From: Neoluteolibacter marinus
GTDB lineage: Bacteria; Verrucomicrobiota; Verrucomicrobiia; Verrucomicrobiales; Akkermansiaceae
Direction: 5' to 3'
Assembly (NCBI RefSeq): GCF_014904755.1
Contig: NZ_JACZFQ010000101.1
Coordinates: forward strand, 45,785-109,784
DNA length: 64,000 nt
Numbering within the stretch: position 1 is the stretch's first letter; the number at the start of each line of letters is the position of its first letter. The notes beneath the pieces were generated by a model, which searched no databases, was not told where the DNA came from, and saw only the letters and a program-made list of their open reading frames with translations. This document shows positions 22,809 through 29,994 of the stretch, in pieces. A program made the position numbers and the translations under genes.

Positions 22809-23455
22809 CGCCACCCCGCAGTGCCGCCGCCGACGGTCTCGCCTCCTGCCACCTGTGCGGGAAGGTCAGCCCGGTCACGCTCGGGCATTGCCCGCGCTGC
22901 CACAGCACCCTGCACCTCAGGAAGCCTCACAGCCTGGCCCGCACCTGGGCCTTCCTGGTCGCCGCGCTGGCCTTCTACCTGCCGGCCAACCTGCTCCCGA
23001 TGATGACCATCGGCGGCTTCGGCGGCGACTCCAGCGACACCATCATGTCGGGCGTCATCAATTTCTGGCACAAGGGCGACACGCTCGTCGCCGCGATCAT
23101 CTTCACCGCCAGCATCCTGATCCCGATCCTCAAGATGCTGGCGCTGGTCTGGCTCTGCCTCGCCGCTTCGGGCGTCACCGCGGCATCCCCGAAAGCCCTG
23201 TCCCGACTCTACCACCTCACCGAGCTGGTCGGCCGCTGGTCGATGGTCGATGTCTTCGTCGTCGCCATCCTGGTCTGCCTGGTGCAGATCGGCGCGATTT
23301 CCACCGTCACCCCCGGCCCCGCAATCGTTTCCTTTGCAGCCGTCGTCGTCCTGACCATGTTCGCCGCCATGAGCTTCGACCCCCGCCTGCTGTGGGACCG
23401 CCAGCACGGCATCGTGGTCGATGAACCTGCAGACCTCGCCGCCACCCATGAGTGA
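22805..23455 (+). CDS. pqiA: PqiA-like membrane protein, second copy
   Basis: A 216-residue protein homologous in layout to the preceding gene: CHLC ... CPRC zinc-ribbon-like pairs at about 15-33, then TM segments with FYLPANLLPMMTIGG, HKGDTLVAAIIFTASILIPI and RWSMVDVFVVAILVCLVQIG. The FYLPAN-LLP stretch is the hallmark of PqiA domains. Its ATG overlaps the stop of the first copy by four bases, and the pqiB start overlaps its own stop by eight, so the three are translationally coupled. Together the two copies likely replace the two-domain PqiA of enterobacteria. Confidence 0.88.
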   Translation: MTPPRSAAADGLASCHLCGKVSPVTLGHCPRCHSTLHLRKPHSLARTWAFLVAALAFYLPANLLPMMTIGGFGGDSSDTIMSGVINFWHKGDTLVAAIIFTASILIPILKMLALVWLCLAASGVTAASPKALSRLYHLTELVGRWSMVDVFVVAILVCLVQIGAISTVTPGPAIVSFAAVVVLTMFAAMSFDPRLLWDRQHGIVVDEPADLAATHE

Positions 23456-25094
23456 AGAATCCGACGAACCGCGCGCCATTGTCCGCCGTCGCCGCCGCTG
23501 GAGCAGCGTCTGGGTCGTGCCCATCGTCGCCCTGCTGGTCGCCGGCTGGCTGGTTTGGAAGAACTACCACGACAAGGGACCCCTGGTCTTTGTCACCTTC
23601 GAAACCGCCGACAGCATCGTCGCCGGCACCACCGAGGTCCGCTGCCGCTCCGTCCGCATCGGCATGGTCGAGCGCATCGATCTCGCCCCCGACCTCCAGT
23701 CGGTCATCGTCGAGCTGCGCATCGAACCGAAGTCGGAAGACCTGCTCCGCAAGAACAGCCGGCTGTGGGTCGTCAAACCGCGCATTTCCACCAACAGCAT
23801 CTCCGGCATCGGCACGATCTTCAGCGGTTCCTACATCGAGCTCGAACCCGGCGACGGTCCGGCCAACACCCATCATTACCAGGGCCTCGAGGAGCCACCC
23901 GTCACCAGTTCCAACATCCCCGGGCTCCGTCTCACCTTGATCTCCGAGGAAGCCGGCTCCCTGTCGGTCGGTTCGCCGATCTATTACCGCGGCTTCGAGG
24001 TCGGGCGCGTCGAGCGCCGCACGCTCGACATCAAGAACCGCCGCATCCGCTTCGACGTCTTCATCGAGGACGACTACGCCTCGCTGGTGAAGGATGGGAC
24101 CTGCTTCTGGAATACCAGTGGCATCGATGTCACCGCCGGTGCCGACGGCTTCAAGCTCAGCACGCCGTCGTTCCAGGCCATGGTGTCCGGCGGGGCCTCG
24201 TTCGCGGTGCCGAAAGGCGGCACGCCGGGCAATCCCATCCTCGACGGCGCGGTATTCACGCTCTACCCCGACGAGTCCGAAGCCCGGAAATCGGTCTTCA
24301 AGCCGGATCACCGCTGCCTGGTCTTCTTCGACCAATCGGTCCGCGGCCTGACGGTCGGCGCCCCGGTCGAGTACCGTGGCATCCAGATCGGTCGGGTGGA
24401 CGAGATCAGCTTCGACTACTCGCCGCTCGGCGACTCGCGCGTCCCGGTGCTGATCGAGATCGACACCTCCACCCTCAACAAGGCCGTGGAAGACGTGAAG
24501 GACGAGGGCAAGATCCTGGCCGAATCGGTCCGCCGCGGCCTCCGCGCCACCCTCAGCACCGGCTCGCTGCTGACCGGCGCGCTCTACATCGATCTCGACT
24601 TCGCCAGCAACCCGTTCCCCGCCGAGCTCAGCCGCTACGGCGACTTCGATGTCATCCCCACCGAGTCGTCGGGCCTCGCCCGCCTGCAGGACAAGGTCGA
24701 TGCCATCCTTGCCAAGATCGAGGCCCTGCCGCTGGAAGAAACCCTCACCAAGTTCGGCAACACCGCCGACGAGATCACGATCACCGTCAAGGACCTCCGT
24801 GGCACCCTCAGTGAGGCCGAAGGGGCCCTGGCGGAAGCCCGCGAGCTGCTCGCCCGCGACGAAACCCAGAACCTGACCGCCGAACTCGACGCCACCCTCA
24901 AGGAGGTGCGCGCCTCGGTCGCCAGCCTCGGCCCGGAGGGAGCGATGCAGGGCGACCTCGCCCGCACCCTCGACGAGCTCCGCGCCGCCCTCCGCTCCTT
25001 CAAGGTCCTTTCCGATTCCATCGAGGAAAAACCCAACTCCCTGCTCTTCGGCCGCGAAGGCAGCGGCGACCCGATCCCGCGCGCGAAGCGCTGA
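23448..25094 (+). CDS. pqiB: PqiB-like MCE-domain lipid transport protein
   Basis: A 548-residue envelope protein anchored by one N-terminal helix (WVVPIVALLVAGWLVW) and containing three MlaD/MCE domains, starting near PLVFVTFETADSIVAGTTEV, then SLSVGSPIYYRGFEVGRVE, then GLTVGAPVEYRGIQIGRVD. The repeated V(G)xPVxYRGxxVGxV motif marks these domains, as in PqiB and YebT. A long helical C-terminal region (about 420-530, e.g. VDAILAKIEALPLEETLTKF) can form the needle-like coiled channel. The ATG at 23448 is preferred over 23421 because it sits at the classical overlap with the previous stop. PqiC follows. Confidence 0.92.
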   Translation: MSEESDEPRAIVRRRRRWSSVWVVPIVALLVAGWLVWKNYHDKGPLVFVTFETADSIVAGTTEVRCRSVRIGMVERIDLAPDLQSVIVELRIEPKSEDLLRKNSRLWVVKPRISTNSISGIGTIFSGSYIELEPGDGPANTHHYQGLEEPPVTSSNIPGLRLTLISEEAGSLSVGSPIYYRGFEVGRVERRTLDIKNRRIRFDVFIEDDYASLVKDGTCFWNTSGIDVTAGADGFKLSTPSFQAMVSGGASFAVPKGGTPGNPILDGAVFTLYPDESEARKSVFKPDHRCLVFFDQSVRGLTVGAPVEYRGIQIGRVDEISFDYSPLGDSRVPVLIEIDTSTLNKAVEDVKDEGKILAESVRRGLRATLSTGSLLTGALYIDLDFASNPFPAELSRYGDFDVIPTESSGLARLQDKVDAILAKIEALPLEETLTKFGNTADEITITVKDLRGTLSEAEGALAEARELLARDETQNLTAELDATLKEVRASVASLGPEGAMQGDLARTLDELRAALRSFKVLSDSIEEKPNSLLFGREGSGDPIPRAKR

Positions 25095-25109
25095 AGTTCC
25101 AGGTGCCAA
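25093..25109. repeat. second copy of the GAAGTTCC repeat
   Basis: GAAGTTCCAGGTGCCAA, 16 of 17 bases identical to 19626-19642. It overlaps the pqiB stop by a base or two and lies in the 93-base gap before pqiC. Confidence 0.4.
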
Positions 25110-25187
25110 TGAGACACCCGAAAGCCCCGCCATCGGTTCTTCCCGTCACACGACATCCGTCATTCTGAATTCCACCTTCGTCATCTC

Positions 25188-25736
25188 ATGCGCCCGCTCG
25201 CCCTTGTCATTGCCCTCCTTCTCGCCGCCTGCGCCGCGCCCAAATCCTTCTATGTCCTGACGCCCGAGGGCCCGCCCCCGGCCGGCGGCGGCATGACCAT
25301 CGGCGTCGGTCCGGTCTCGCTCGCCGGTTACCTCGACCGCGCCAACCTGGTGTTCCAGGAAAGCGGCAATCGCATGGCGGTCGCAGAGTCCCACCGCTGG
25401 GCCGGCGACCTCGAGGAAAACATCGCCCGCGTCACCGCCACCAACCTCGGGCGCCGCCTCGGCACCGGCAATGTCCGCACCTACCCCTGGGGCAGCGATG
25501 GCGAGCTCCGTTACCAGATCTCCCTCGACATCCGCCAGCTCCACGGCACCAGCAACGGTGACGCGGTGATCGACGCCGCCTGGCGCGTCTACTCCCTTCC
25601 CGACCGCCGCATGATCGCCTCGAAGTCCTGGTCCGGCAGCGAACCCATGAACGCCGACGGCTACGACGAACTGGCGGCCGCCCAGTCCCGCCTGCTGGCC
25701 CGGCTCGCGACGGAAATCGCCGCCACCCTGCGCTAG
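25188..25736 (+). CDS. pqiC: PqiC-like lipoprotein (ABC-type transport auxiliary)
   Basis: A 182-residue outer-membrane lipoprotein: signal MRPLALVIALLLAACAAP with lipobox LAAC. The mature part shows the PqiC/DUF330 pattern: KSFYVLTPEG just after the lipid anchor, a beta-rich region with GMTIGVGPVSLAGYLDRANLV, and a helical end with AAAQSRLLARLATEIAATL. In E. coli PqiC sits in the outer membrane and docks with the PqiB channel. It lies 93 bases downstream of pqiB, with a repeat between them, and an AT-rich hairpin follows. Function inferred from the operon and family. Confidence 0.85.
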   Translation: MRPLALVIALLLAACAAPKSFYVLTPEGPPPAGGGMTIGVGPVSLAGYLDRANLVFQESGNRMAVAESHRWAGDLEENIARVTATNLGRRLGTGNVRTYPWGSDGELRYQISLDIRQLHGTSNGDAVIDAAWRVYSLPDRRMIASKSWSGSEPMNADGYDELAAAQSRLLARLATEIAATLR

Positions 25737-25773
25737 CGCCCTCGCCGGAGAGATCAATTCGTCATGTTTTCTC

Positions 25774-25802
25774 CAAAAAAGAGAATATATCGCTCTTTTT
25801 TG
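25774..25802 (+). terminator. AT-rich terminator after the pqi operon
   Basis: CAAAAAAGAG pairs perfectly with CTCTTTTTTG around a 9-base AT-rich loop, 38 bases after the pqiC stop. It is strikingly AT-rich for this genome. The T-rich right arm is the plus-strand reading, but the inverted repeat would work on either strand. Confidence 0.7.
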
Positions 25803-25838
25803 TCGTCGTCGGGCCGTGAAAGCGGCTGATTGACGACC

Positions 25839-27764
25839 ATGAATTCGATCAGCCGCCGCCTGCTCCTGAAGTTGACGCCCCTGCTCTTCTGGCGCGGCTC
25901 CACGACCTCCCTGCTCGCCGCGTCCGAGCCGCCGGGCCCCGTCTTCGGCACGCGTTTTCCCAATCTCGACTCCCTCTCGAACGGCGAGTGGTGGAAAGTC
26001 CTTCCGCCCAAGAACAACCCGCCCCCGTCACTCAAGGTGCCGCGCGACGAGGTCGTGGCCTTCGCGCTCTACACCCACGACCGCGGGGTCCTGAAGCTGA
26101 CCGCCCAGCTGTTCCCGCTGATGCCCGGCGAAGCCCGCGAGGTGCGGCTCGAGCTCCAGCGAAACGGCGAATGGCAGGAAGCGGCGAAGGCCGAGGTCGT
26201 GGTTCCCGGCTGGAGCGCCCACTTCCGGATCGAAAACTGGGACAACACCCAAGACGTCCCCTACCGCGTGCGCCACGGCGGGGAGGCGATGTTCGACGGC
26301 CTGATCCGCCGCGACCCCGTCGACAAGGAGGAGATCGTCATCGCCAACATGTCGTGCAATTCCAGCCGCACCGGCGGCATGCGGCCGGAGATCGTCGAGC
26401 ACCTGCTTCACCACGACCCCGACGTCTTGTTTTTCGCCGGCGACCAGACCTACCGGGAAACCGAACACACCGCGGGCTGGCTCGAGTTCGGCCTGCAATT
26501 CCGCGACGTCATCCGCAACCGGCCGACGATCTGCACGCCCGACGACCACGACATCGGCCAAGGCAACTTGTGGGGGGAAAACGGCCGCCAGAGCAAGACG
26601 CGGGCGGGCGCGGACGGCGGCTACTTCTTCCCCGCCGACTACGTGAACATGGTCCAGCGGCAGCAATCCTGGAGCCTGCCCGACCCCTACGACCCGACCC
26701 CGGTCGAACGCGGCATCACCGTCTATTACACCAACCTGCGGGTCGGCGGCGTCGATTTCGCGATCCTCGAGGATCGCAAGTTCAAGTCCGGCCCCGACGG
26801 CAAGATCCCGAAAATGGGCCCCCGCCCCGACCACATCAATGACCCGTCGTATGATCCGGGATCGATCGATGTCGCCGGCCTCGAACTGCTCGGCAAGCGC
26901 CAGGAAAAGTTTCTCCATGAATGGGGCCAGGACTGGTCGGGCGCGGAAATGAAGGTGGTGCTTTCGCAGACCGCGTTCTGCGGCGCCGTCCACATGCATG
27001 GCGGGCCGAAGAACCGGCTGCTCGCGGACCTCGACTGCAACGGCTGGCCTCAGACCCCGCGCAAGCGCGCGCTGGAGGAGATCCGCCGCTGCTGGGCCGT
27101 CCACCTCTGCGGCGACCAGCACCTCGCCGTCGTCACCAAGCAAGGCATCGAGGACTTCGGCGACGGTCCCTACGAGTTCACCAGCCCGGCGCTGGTCAAC
27201 ACGATCTACGGCCGCTGGTGGCATCCGCTCGACGAAAAGGCCGGCTCGAATCCGGTCCCCGGTAGCCCGCACCCGTGGACCGGCGACTTCCGCGACGGCC
27301 TTGGCAACAAGATCTCGATGCTCACTTACGCCAACCCGCCGGACATCAGCGACGAGAAGCAACGCGGCGACGGCTACGGCGTGGTCCGCTTCAACAAGAA
27401 GAAGCGCACCATCCGCTTCGAGTGCTGGCCGCGCTTCTCCGACGCCAAGGCCGGCGACAGCGGCCAGTTCCCGGGGTGGCCGGTCACCGTTCCCATGGCC
27501 GGCAACGACGGCCGCAAGGTCGCCGGCTATCTGCCCGAGTTCACCTTCGACGGCCTCGACAATCCGGTGGTCCAGGTCATCGAGGAGTCGTCGGGCGAAA
27601 TCCTCTACACCGTCCGGATCCAGGGCAACCGCTTCCAGCCGCAGGTCTACTCGGCCGGGAGCCACACCCTCAGGGCCGGCAAGGACCGGCCCGACGCCAT
27701 CGAGAAAACAGGACTCGCCGCGACAACCCGCGACGAAGCCGGCAAGCAAACCCTCACCGTCTGA
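25839..27764 (+). CDS. Tat-exported PhoD-like metallophosphatase
   Basis: A 641-residue protein with a twin-arginine-type signal (NSISRRLLLKLTPLLFW), so folded before export. The PhoD-like pattern is present: an N-terminal Ig-like region, then VIANMSCNSSRTGG, FFAGDQTYRETEH (Asp metal ligand), CTPDDHDIGQGN (Asp-Asp-His), and VHLCGDQHLAVVT (Asp/His metal ligands). These are the calcium/iron-ligand sets of alkaline phosphatase D. Family PhoD enzymes cleave phosphomonoesters and diesters in the periplasm. It starts at ATG 25839; a TTG nine bases before is also in frame. The C-terminal third (after about 430) is longer than in B. subtilis PhoD. A role in phosphate scavenging is inferred. Confidence 0.85.
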   Translation: MNSISRRLLLKLTPLLFWRGSTTSLLAASEPPGPVFGTRFPNLDSLSNGEWWKVLPPKNNPPPSLKVPRDEVVAFALYTHDRGVLKLTAQLFPLMPGEAREVRLELQRNGEWQEAAKAEVVVPGWSAHFRIENWDNTQDVPYRVRHGGEAMFDGLIRRDPVDKEEIVIANMSCNSSRTGGMRPEIVEHLLHHDPDVLFFAGDQTYRETEHTAGWLEFGLQFRDVIRNRPTICTPDDHDIGQGNLWGENGRQSKTRAGADGGYFFPADYVNMVQRQQSWSLPDPYDPTPVERGITVYYTNLRVGGVDFAILEDRKFKSGPDGKIPKMGPRPDHINDPSYDPGSIDVAGLELLGKRQEKFLHEWGQDWSGAEMKVVLSQTAFCGAVHMHGGPKNRLLADLDCNGWPQTPRKRALEEIRRCWAVHLCGDQHLAVVTKQGIEDFGDGPYEFTSPALVNTIYGRWWHPLDEKAGSNPVPGSPHPWTGDFRDGLGNKISMLTYANPPDISDEKQRGDGYGVVRFNKKKRTIRFECWPRFSDAKAGDSGQFPGWPVTVPMAGNDGRKVAGYLPEFTFDGLDNPVVQVIEESSGEILYTVRIQGNRFQPQVYSAGSHTLRAGKDRPDAIEKTGLAATTRDEAGKQTLTV

Positions 27765-27855
27765 GCGGAAACACCCCGCCGGGATCCCGGAGCACCGGCA
27801 CTTCTCTAACGCCAAAAGGCTTGCCAGCCCGCCCCCTGCCACCTACCTCCCGCGC

Positions 27856-28287
27856 ATGGCTCTCGAGACCACCCTCATCCTTTTCAAGCCCGACGCCGTC
27901 GCCAAAAGCCTCGTCGGCACCGTTCTCGCCCGCTTTGAGAAGGCTGGCTTCAAGATCCGTGGCATGAAGATGCTCTTCCTCACCGACGAGCTCCTCGCCG
28001 ACCACTACTCGCACATCGCCGACAAGCCCTTCTTCCCGTCGGTGCGCGAATTCATGCAGGAAACGCCGGTCATCGCCCTCGCCTTGGAAGGCGACGATGT
28101 CATCGCCAAGGTCCGCGACCTCCTCGGCCCCACCGATTCCAAGGCCGCCGCCCCGGGCACCATCCGCGGCGACTTCGGCGACAAGGAAGGCGACGCCAAG
28201 ATGCGCAACGTCTGCCATGCTTCCGACAGCACCGAAGCGGCCGAAGCCGAGCTCAAGCGCTTCTTCAAGGACGGCGAGGTGTTCTGA
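27856..28287 (+). CDS. ndk: nucleoside diphosphate kinase
   Basis: Transfers the gamma phosphate between nucleoside triphosphates and diphosphates through a phospho-histidine. The 143-residue sequence has the family features: LILFKPDAVAKSLVG with Lys11, the region PGTIRGDFGD, and the catalytic His121 in RNVCHASDS. ATG at 27856 gives the normal N-terminus. It lies 91 bases after the PhoD-like gene and ends with a strong terminator. Confidence 0.97.
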   Translation: MALETTLILFKPDAVAKSLVGTVLARFEKAGFKIRGMKMLFLTDELLADHYSHIADKPFFPSVREFMQETPVIALALEGDDVIAKVRDLLGPTDSKAAAPGTIRGDFGDKEGDAKMRNVCHASDSTEAAEAELKRFFKDGEVF

Positions 28288-28309
28288 ATCCCGCACCGGA
28301 TTTCATCCA

Positions 28310-28346
28310 AAGGCCGCTCCCCGCACACCGGGGCGCGGCCTTTTTC
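28310..28346 (+). terminator. rho-independent terminator after ndk
   Basis: GGCCGC-TCCCC pairs with GGGG-C-GCGGCC around a short loop, followed by TTTTTCG, 22 bases after the ndk stop. It also separates ndk from the convergent symporter gene. Confidence 0.85.
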
Positions 28347-28349
28347 GTA

Positions 28350-29288
28350 TCAGCGCCGGCGCCACCAGGCCGCCAGCAGGCTGCCGATGATGCAGTGGTA
28401 AACGGCGGAGATCGCCGCCGGCACCGGCGCCAGCGCGTACTCAGCGAAATGCTTGGTGGCCAGCGCGCTGCCGAGGCCGCTGTTCTGCATGCCGACCTCG
28501 ATCGACACCGTCCGCCGCAATGATTCGTCCTGCCGGAACAGCCACATCGCCAGGTAGCCGAAGCCGAAGCCCGACGCGTGCAGCAGGAACACCGACAGGA
28601 ACAGGGGGCCCGCCGCGCGGGCGATCTCAGCCTTTTTCAGCGCCACGATGCAGCCGACAATGAGCACGATGACCAGCACGCTCAGCACCGGCCCGGCGGC
28701 GCCCACCGCCCGGCGGACCTTCTCCGGATGCCGCAGGCGGCCCACCGCGGTGTTCACCGCAATGCCGGTGACCAGCGGCAGCAGCACCACCAGCAGCATC
28801 GATTGGAACAGGGCCGCGGCATCGACCGGCAGGTATTTCCCCGCCAGCCACTTGGTCAGCAGCGGCGTCATGACCACCGCCGCAAAGGTGGAACACATGG
28901 TCATCAGCACGCTCAAGGCGACGTTCGCCCGCGCGAGGTAGCAGATGACATTCGAAGCCGTCCCTCCCGGGCAGCACGCCACCAGCACCAGCCCGAGCGC
29001 CAGTCCCGGTTCGAGGTGAAACACCCGCGCGATCAACCACCCGCTCGCGGGCATGATGATGAACTGCGCGAGCAAACCCGCGGCCACCGCGGCGGGACGT
29101 TTCGCGACCGCGGCGAAGTCCGCCAGCCGGAGCGTCAGCCCCATGCCCAGCATGATCAGCCCCAGGCCGGGCTCAATCCATGGCCGGAACCAGATCCAGT
29201 CGTGCGGCCGCAGCCACGCCCAGCCACAACCGAGCACAATCCATAACGGAAACGCCGCGGCGAACAGGGCACAGAGACGGAACGACAT
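28350..29288 (-). CDS. bile acid:sodium symporter (BASS) family transporter
   Basis: A 312-residue inner-membrane protein with about nine or ten hydrophobic segments. The family signatures are present: GLGLIMLGMGLTLRLADFA early, CCPGGTASNVICYLARANVA in the centre (a Na+-binding crossover region), and SIEVGMQNSGLGSALATKHF later. BASS proteins move organic anions with sodium; despite the name, bacterial members rarely carry bile acids (pantoate and pyruvate-like acids are other family substrates). Substrate unknown here. Gene orientation is convergent with ndk. Confidence 0.88.
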   Translation of the reverse strand: MSFRLCALFAAAFPLWIVLGCGWAWLRPHDWIWFRPWIEPGLGLIMLGMGLTLRLADFAAVAKRPAAVAAGLLAQFIIMPASGWLIARVFHLEPGLALGLVLVACCPGGTASNVICYLARANVALSVLMTMCSTFAAVVMTPLLTKWLAGKYLPVDAAALFQSMLLVVLLPLVTGIAVNTAVGRLRHPEKVRRAVGAAGPVLSVLVIVLIVGCIVALKKAEIARAAGPLFLSVFLLHASGFGFGYLAMWLFRQDESLRRTVSIEVGMQNSGLGSALATKHFAEYALAPVPAAISAVYHCIIGSLLAAWWRRR

Positions 29289-29325
29289 GTTTGAAACCGC
29301 CAGAAGCCCGAAAAGCCAGGGACGG

Positions 29326-29901
29326 TCAATCTCGGGATCGTGTCACCATGACGAGAAACGGCGACGGCCGCAGGGTGTCGGTGCGCCGGCTGACCTCGCA
29401 GCGGAAAGCATCGGCCGCCAATGCCCCTCCCCATGCCAGCACCGCGTCGCTTTCCTCGTCGCCCCCCGGATGACCCGGGTAGCAGACGATGGTCAACAAC
29501 CCGCCAGGCCGGAGCGCCTCCAGCGCTTGCCCCAGGGCGGCCAGCGTTTCCTCGGTCCGGGTGATCACCGCGTGGTCGCCACCGGGAAAGTAGCCCAGGT
29601 TGAACATCACCGCCGTCACCGTGCCGCGACCGGCCGTCTCCAACAGCCGCCCGTGCGACGCCTGATGCAACTCGACCCGGCCGGACAAGCCCGCGGCCTC
29701 CAGGCGCATCCGCGTCGCATCGATCGCCGCCGCCTGGATGTCGAAGGCGATCACCCGCCCGTCCTCTCCCACCCGTTCGGCGAGGAAGAGCGTGTCGTGG
29801 CCGTTGCCCGCGGTGGCGTCGACGGCGAGGTCGCCGGCCCGCAGCACCGCCGTCACCTCGCGGTGGGCGCGTGCGGTCGGTCGCTCGGATGGGCTCGGCA
29901 T
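29326..29901 (-). CDS. mnmM: MnmM/YtqB-type tRNA methyltransferase
   Basis: A 191-residue SAM-dependent methyltransferase of the YtqB group. Motif I is VDATAGNGHDTLFLA (27-41), the acidic strand VIAFDIQAAAI follows, and the distinctive VMFNLGYFPGGDHAVITR (99-116) matches the hallmark of YtqB/MnmM proteins, which methylate 5-aminomethyl-2-thiouridine at the tRNA wobble base. The ATG at 29901 is chosen because motif I begins soon after; the frame stays open far upstream across the antisense of glnD, which is not meaningful. It is divergent from glnD across 93 bases. The wobble-modification role is a family inference. Confidence 0.85.
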   Translation of the reverse strand: MPSPSERPTARAHREVTAVLRAGDLAVDATAGNGHDTLFLAERVGEDGRVIAFDIQAAAIDATRMRLEAAGLSGRVELHQASHGRLLETAGRGTVTAVMFNLGYFPGGDHAVITRTEETLAALGQALEALRPGGLLTIVCYPGHPGGDEESDAVLAWGGALAADAFRCEVSRRTDTLRPSPFLVMVTRSRD

Positions 29902-29994
29902 GCCGCGACTTTCACCGTCCTCCCGGCCCCGGCAAGTCCCGATCAAGCCCGCGCCTTGACCCACGGGGAAATCCGCGCACGCTAGAACCACTGG

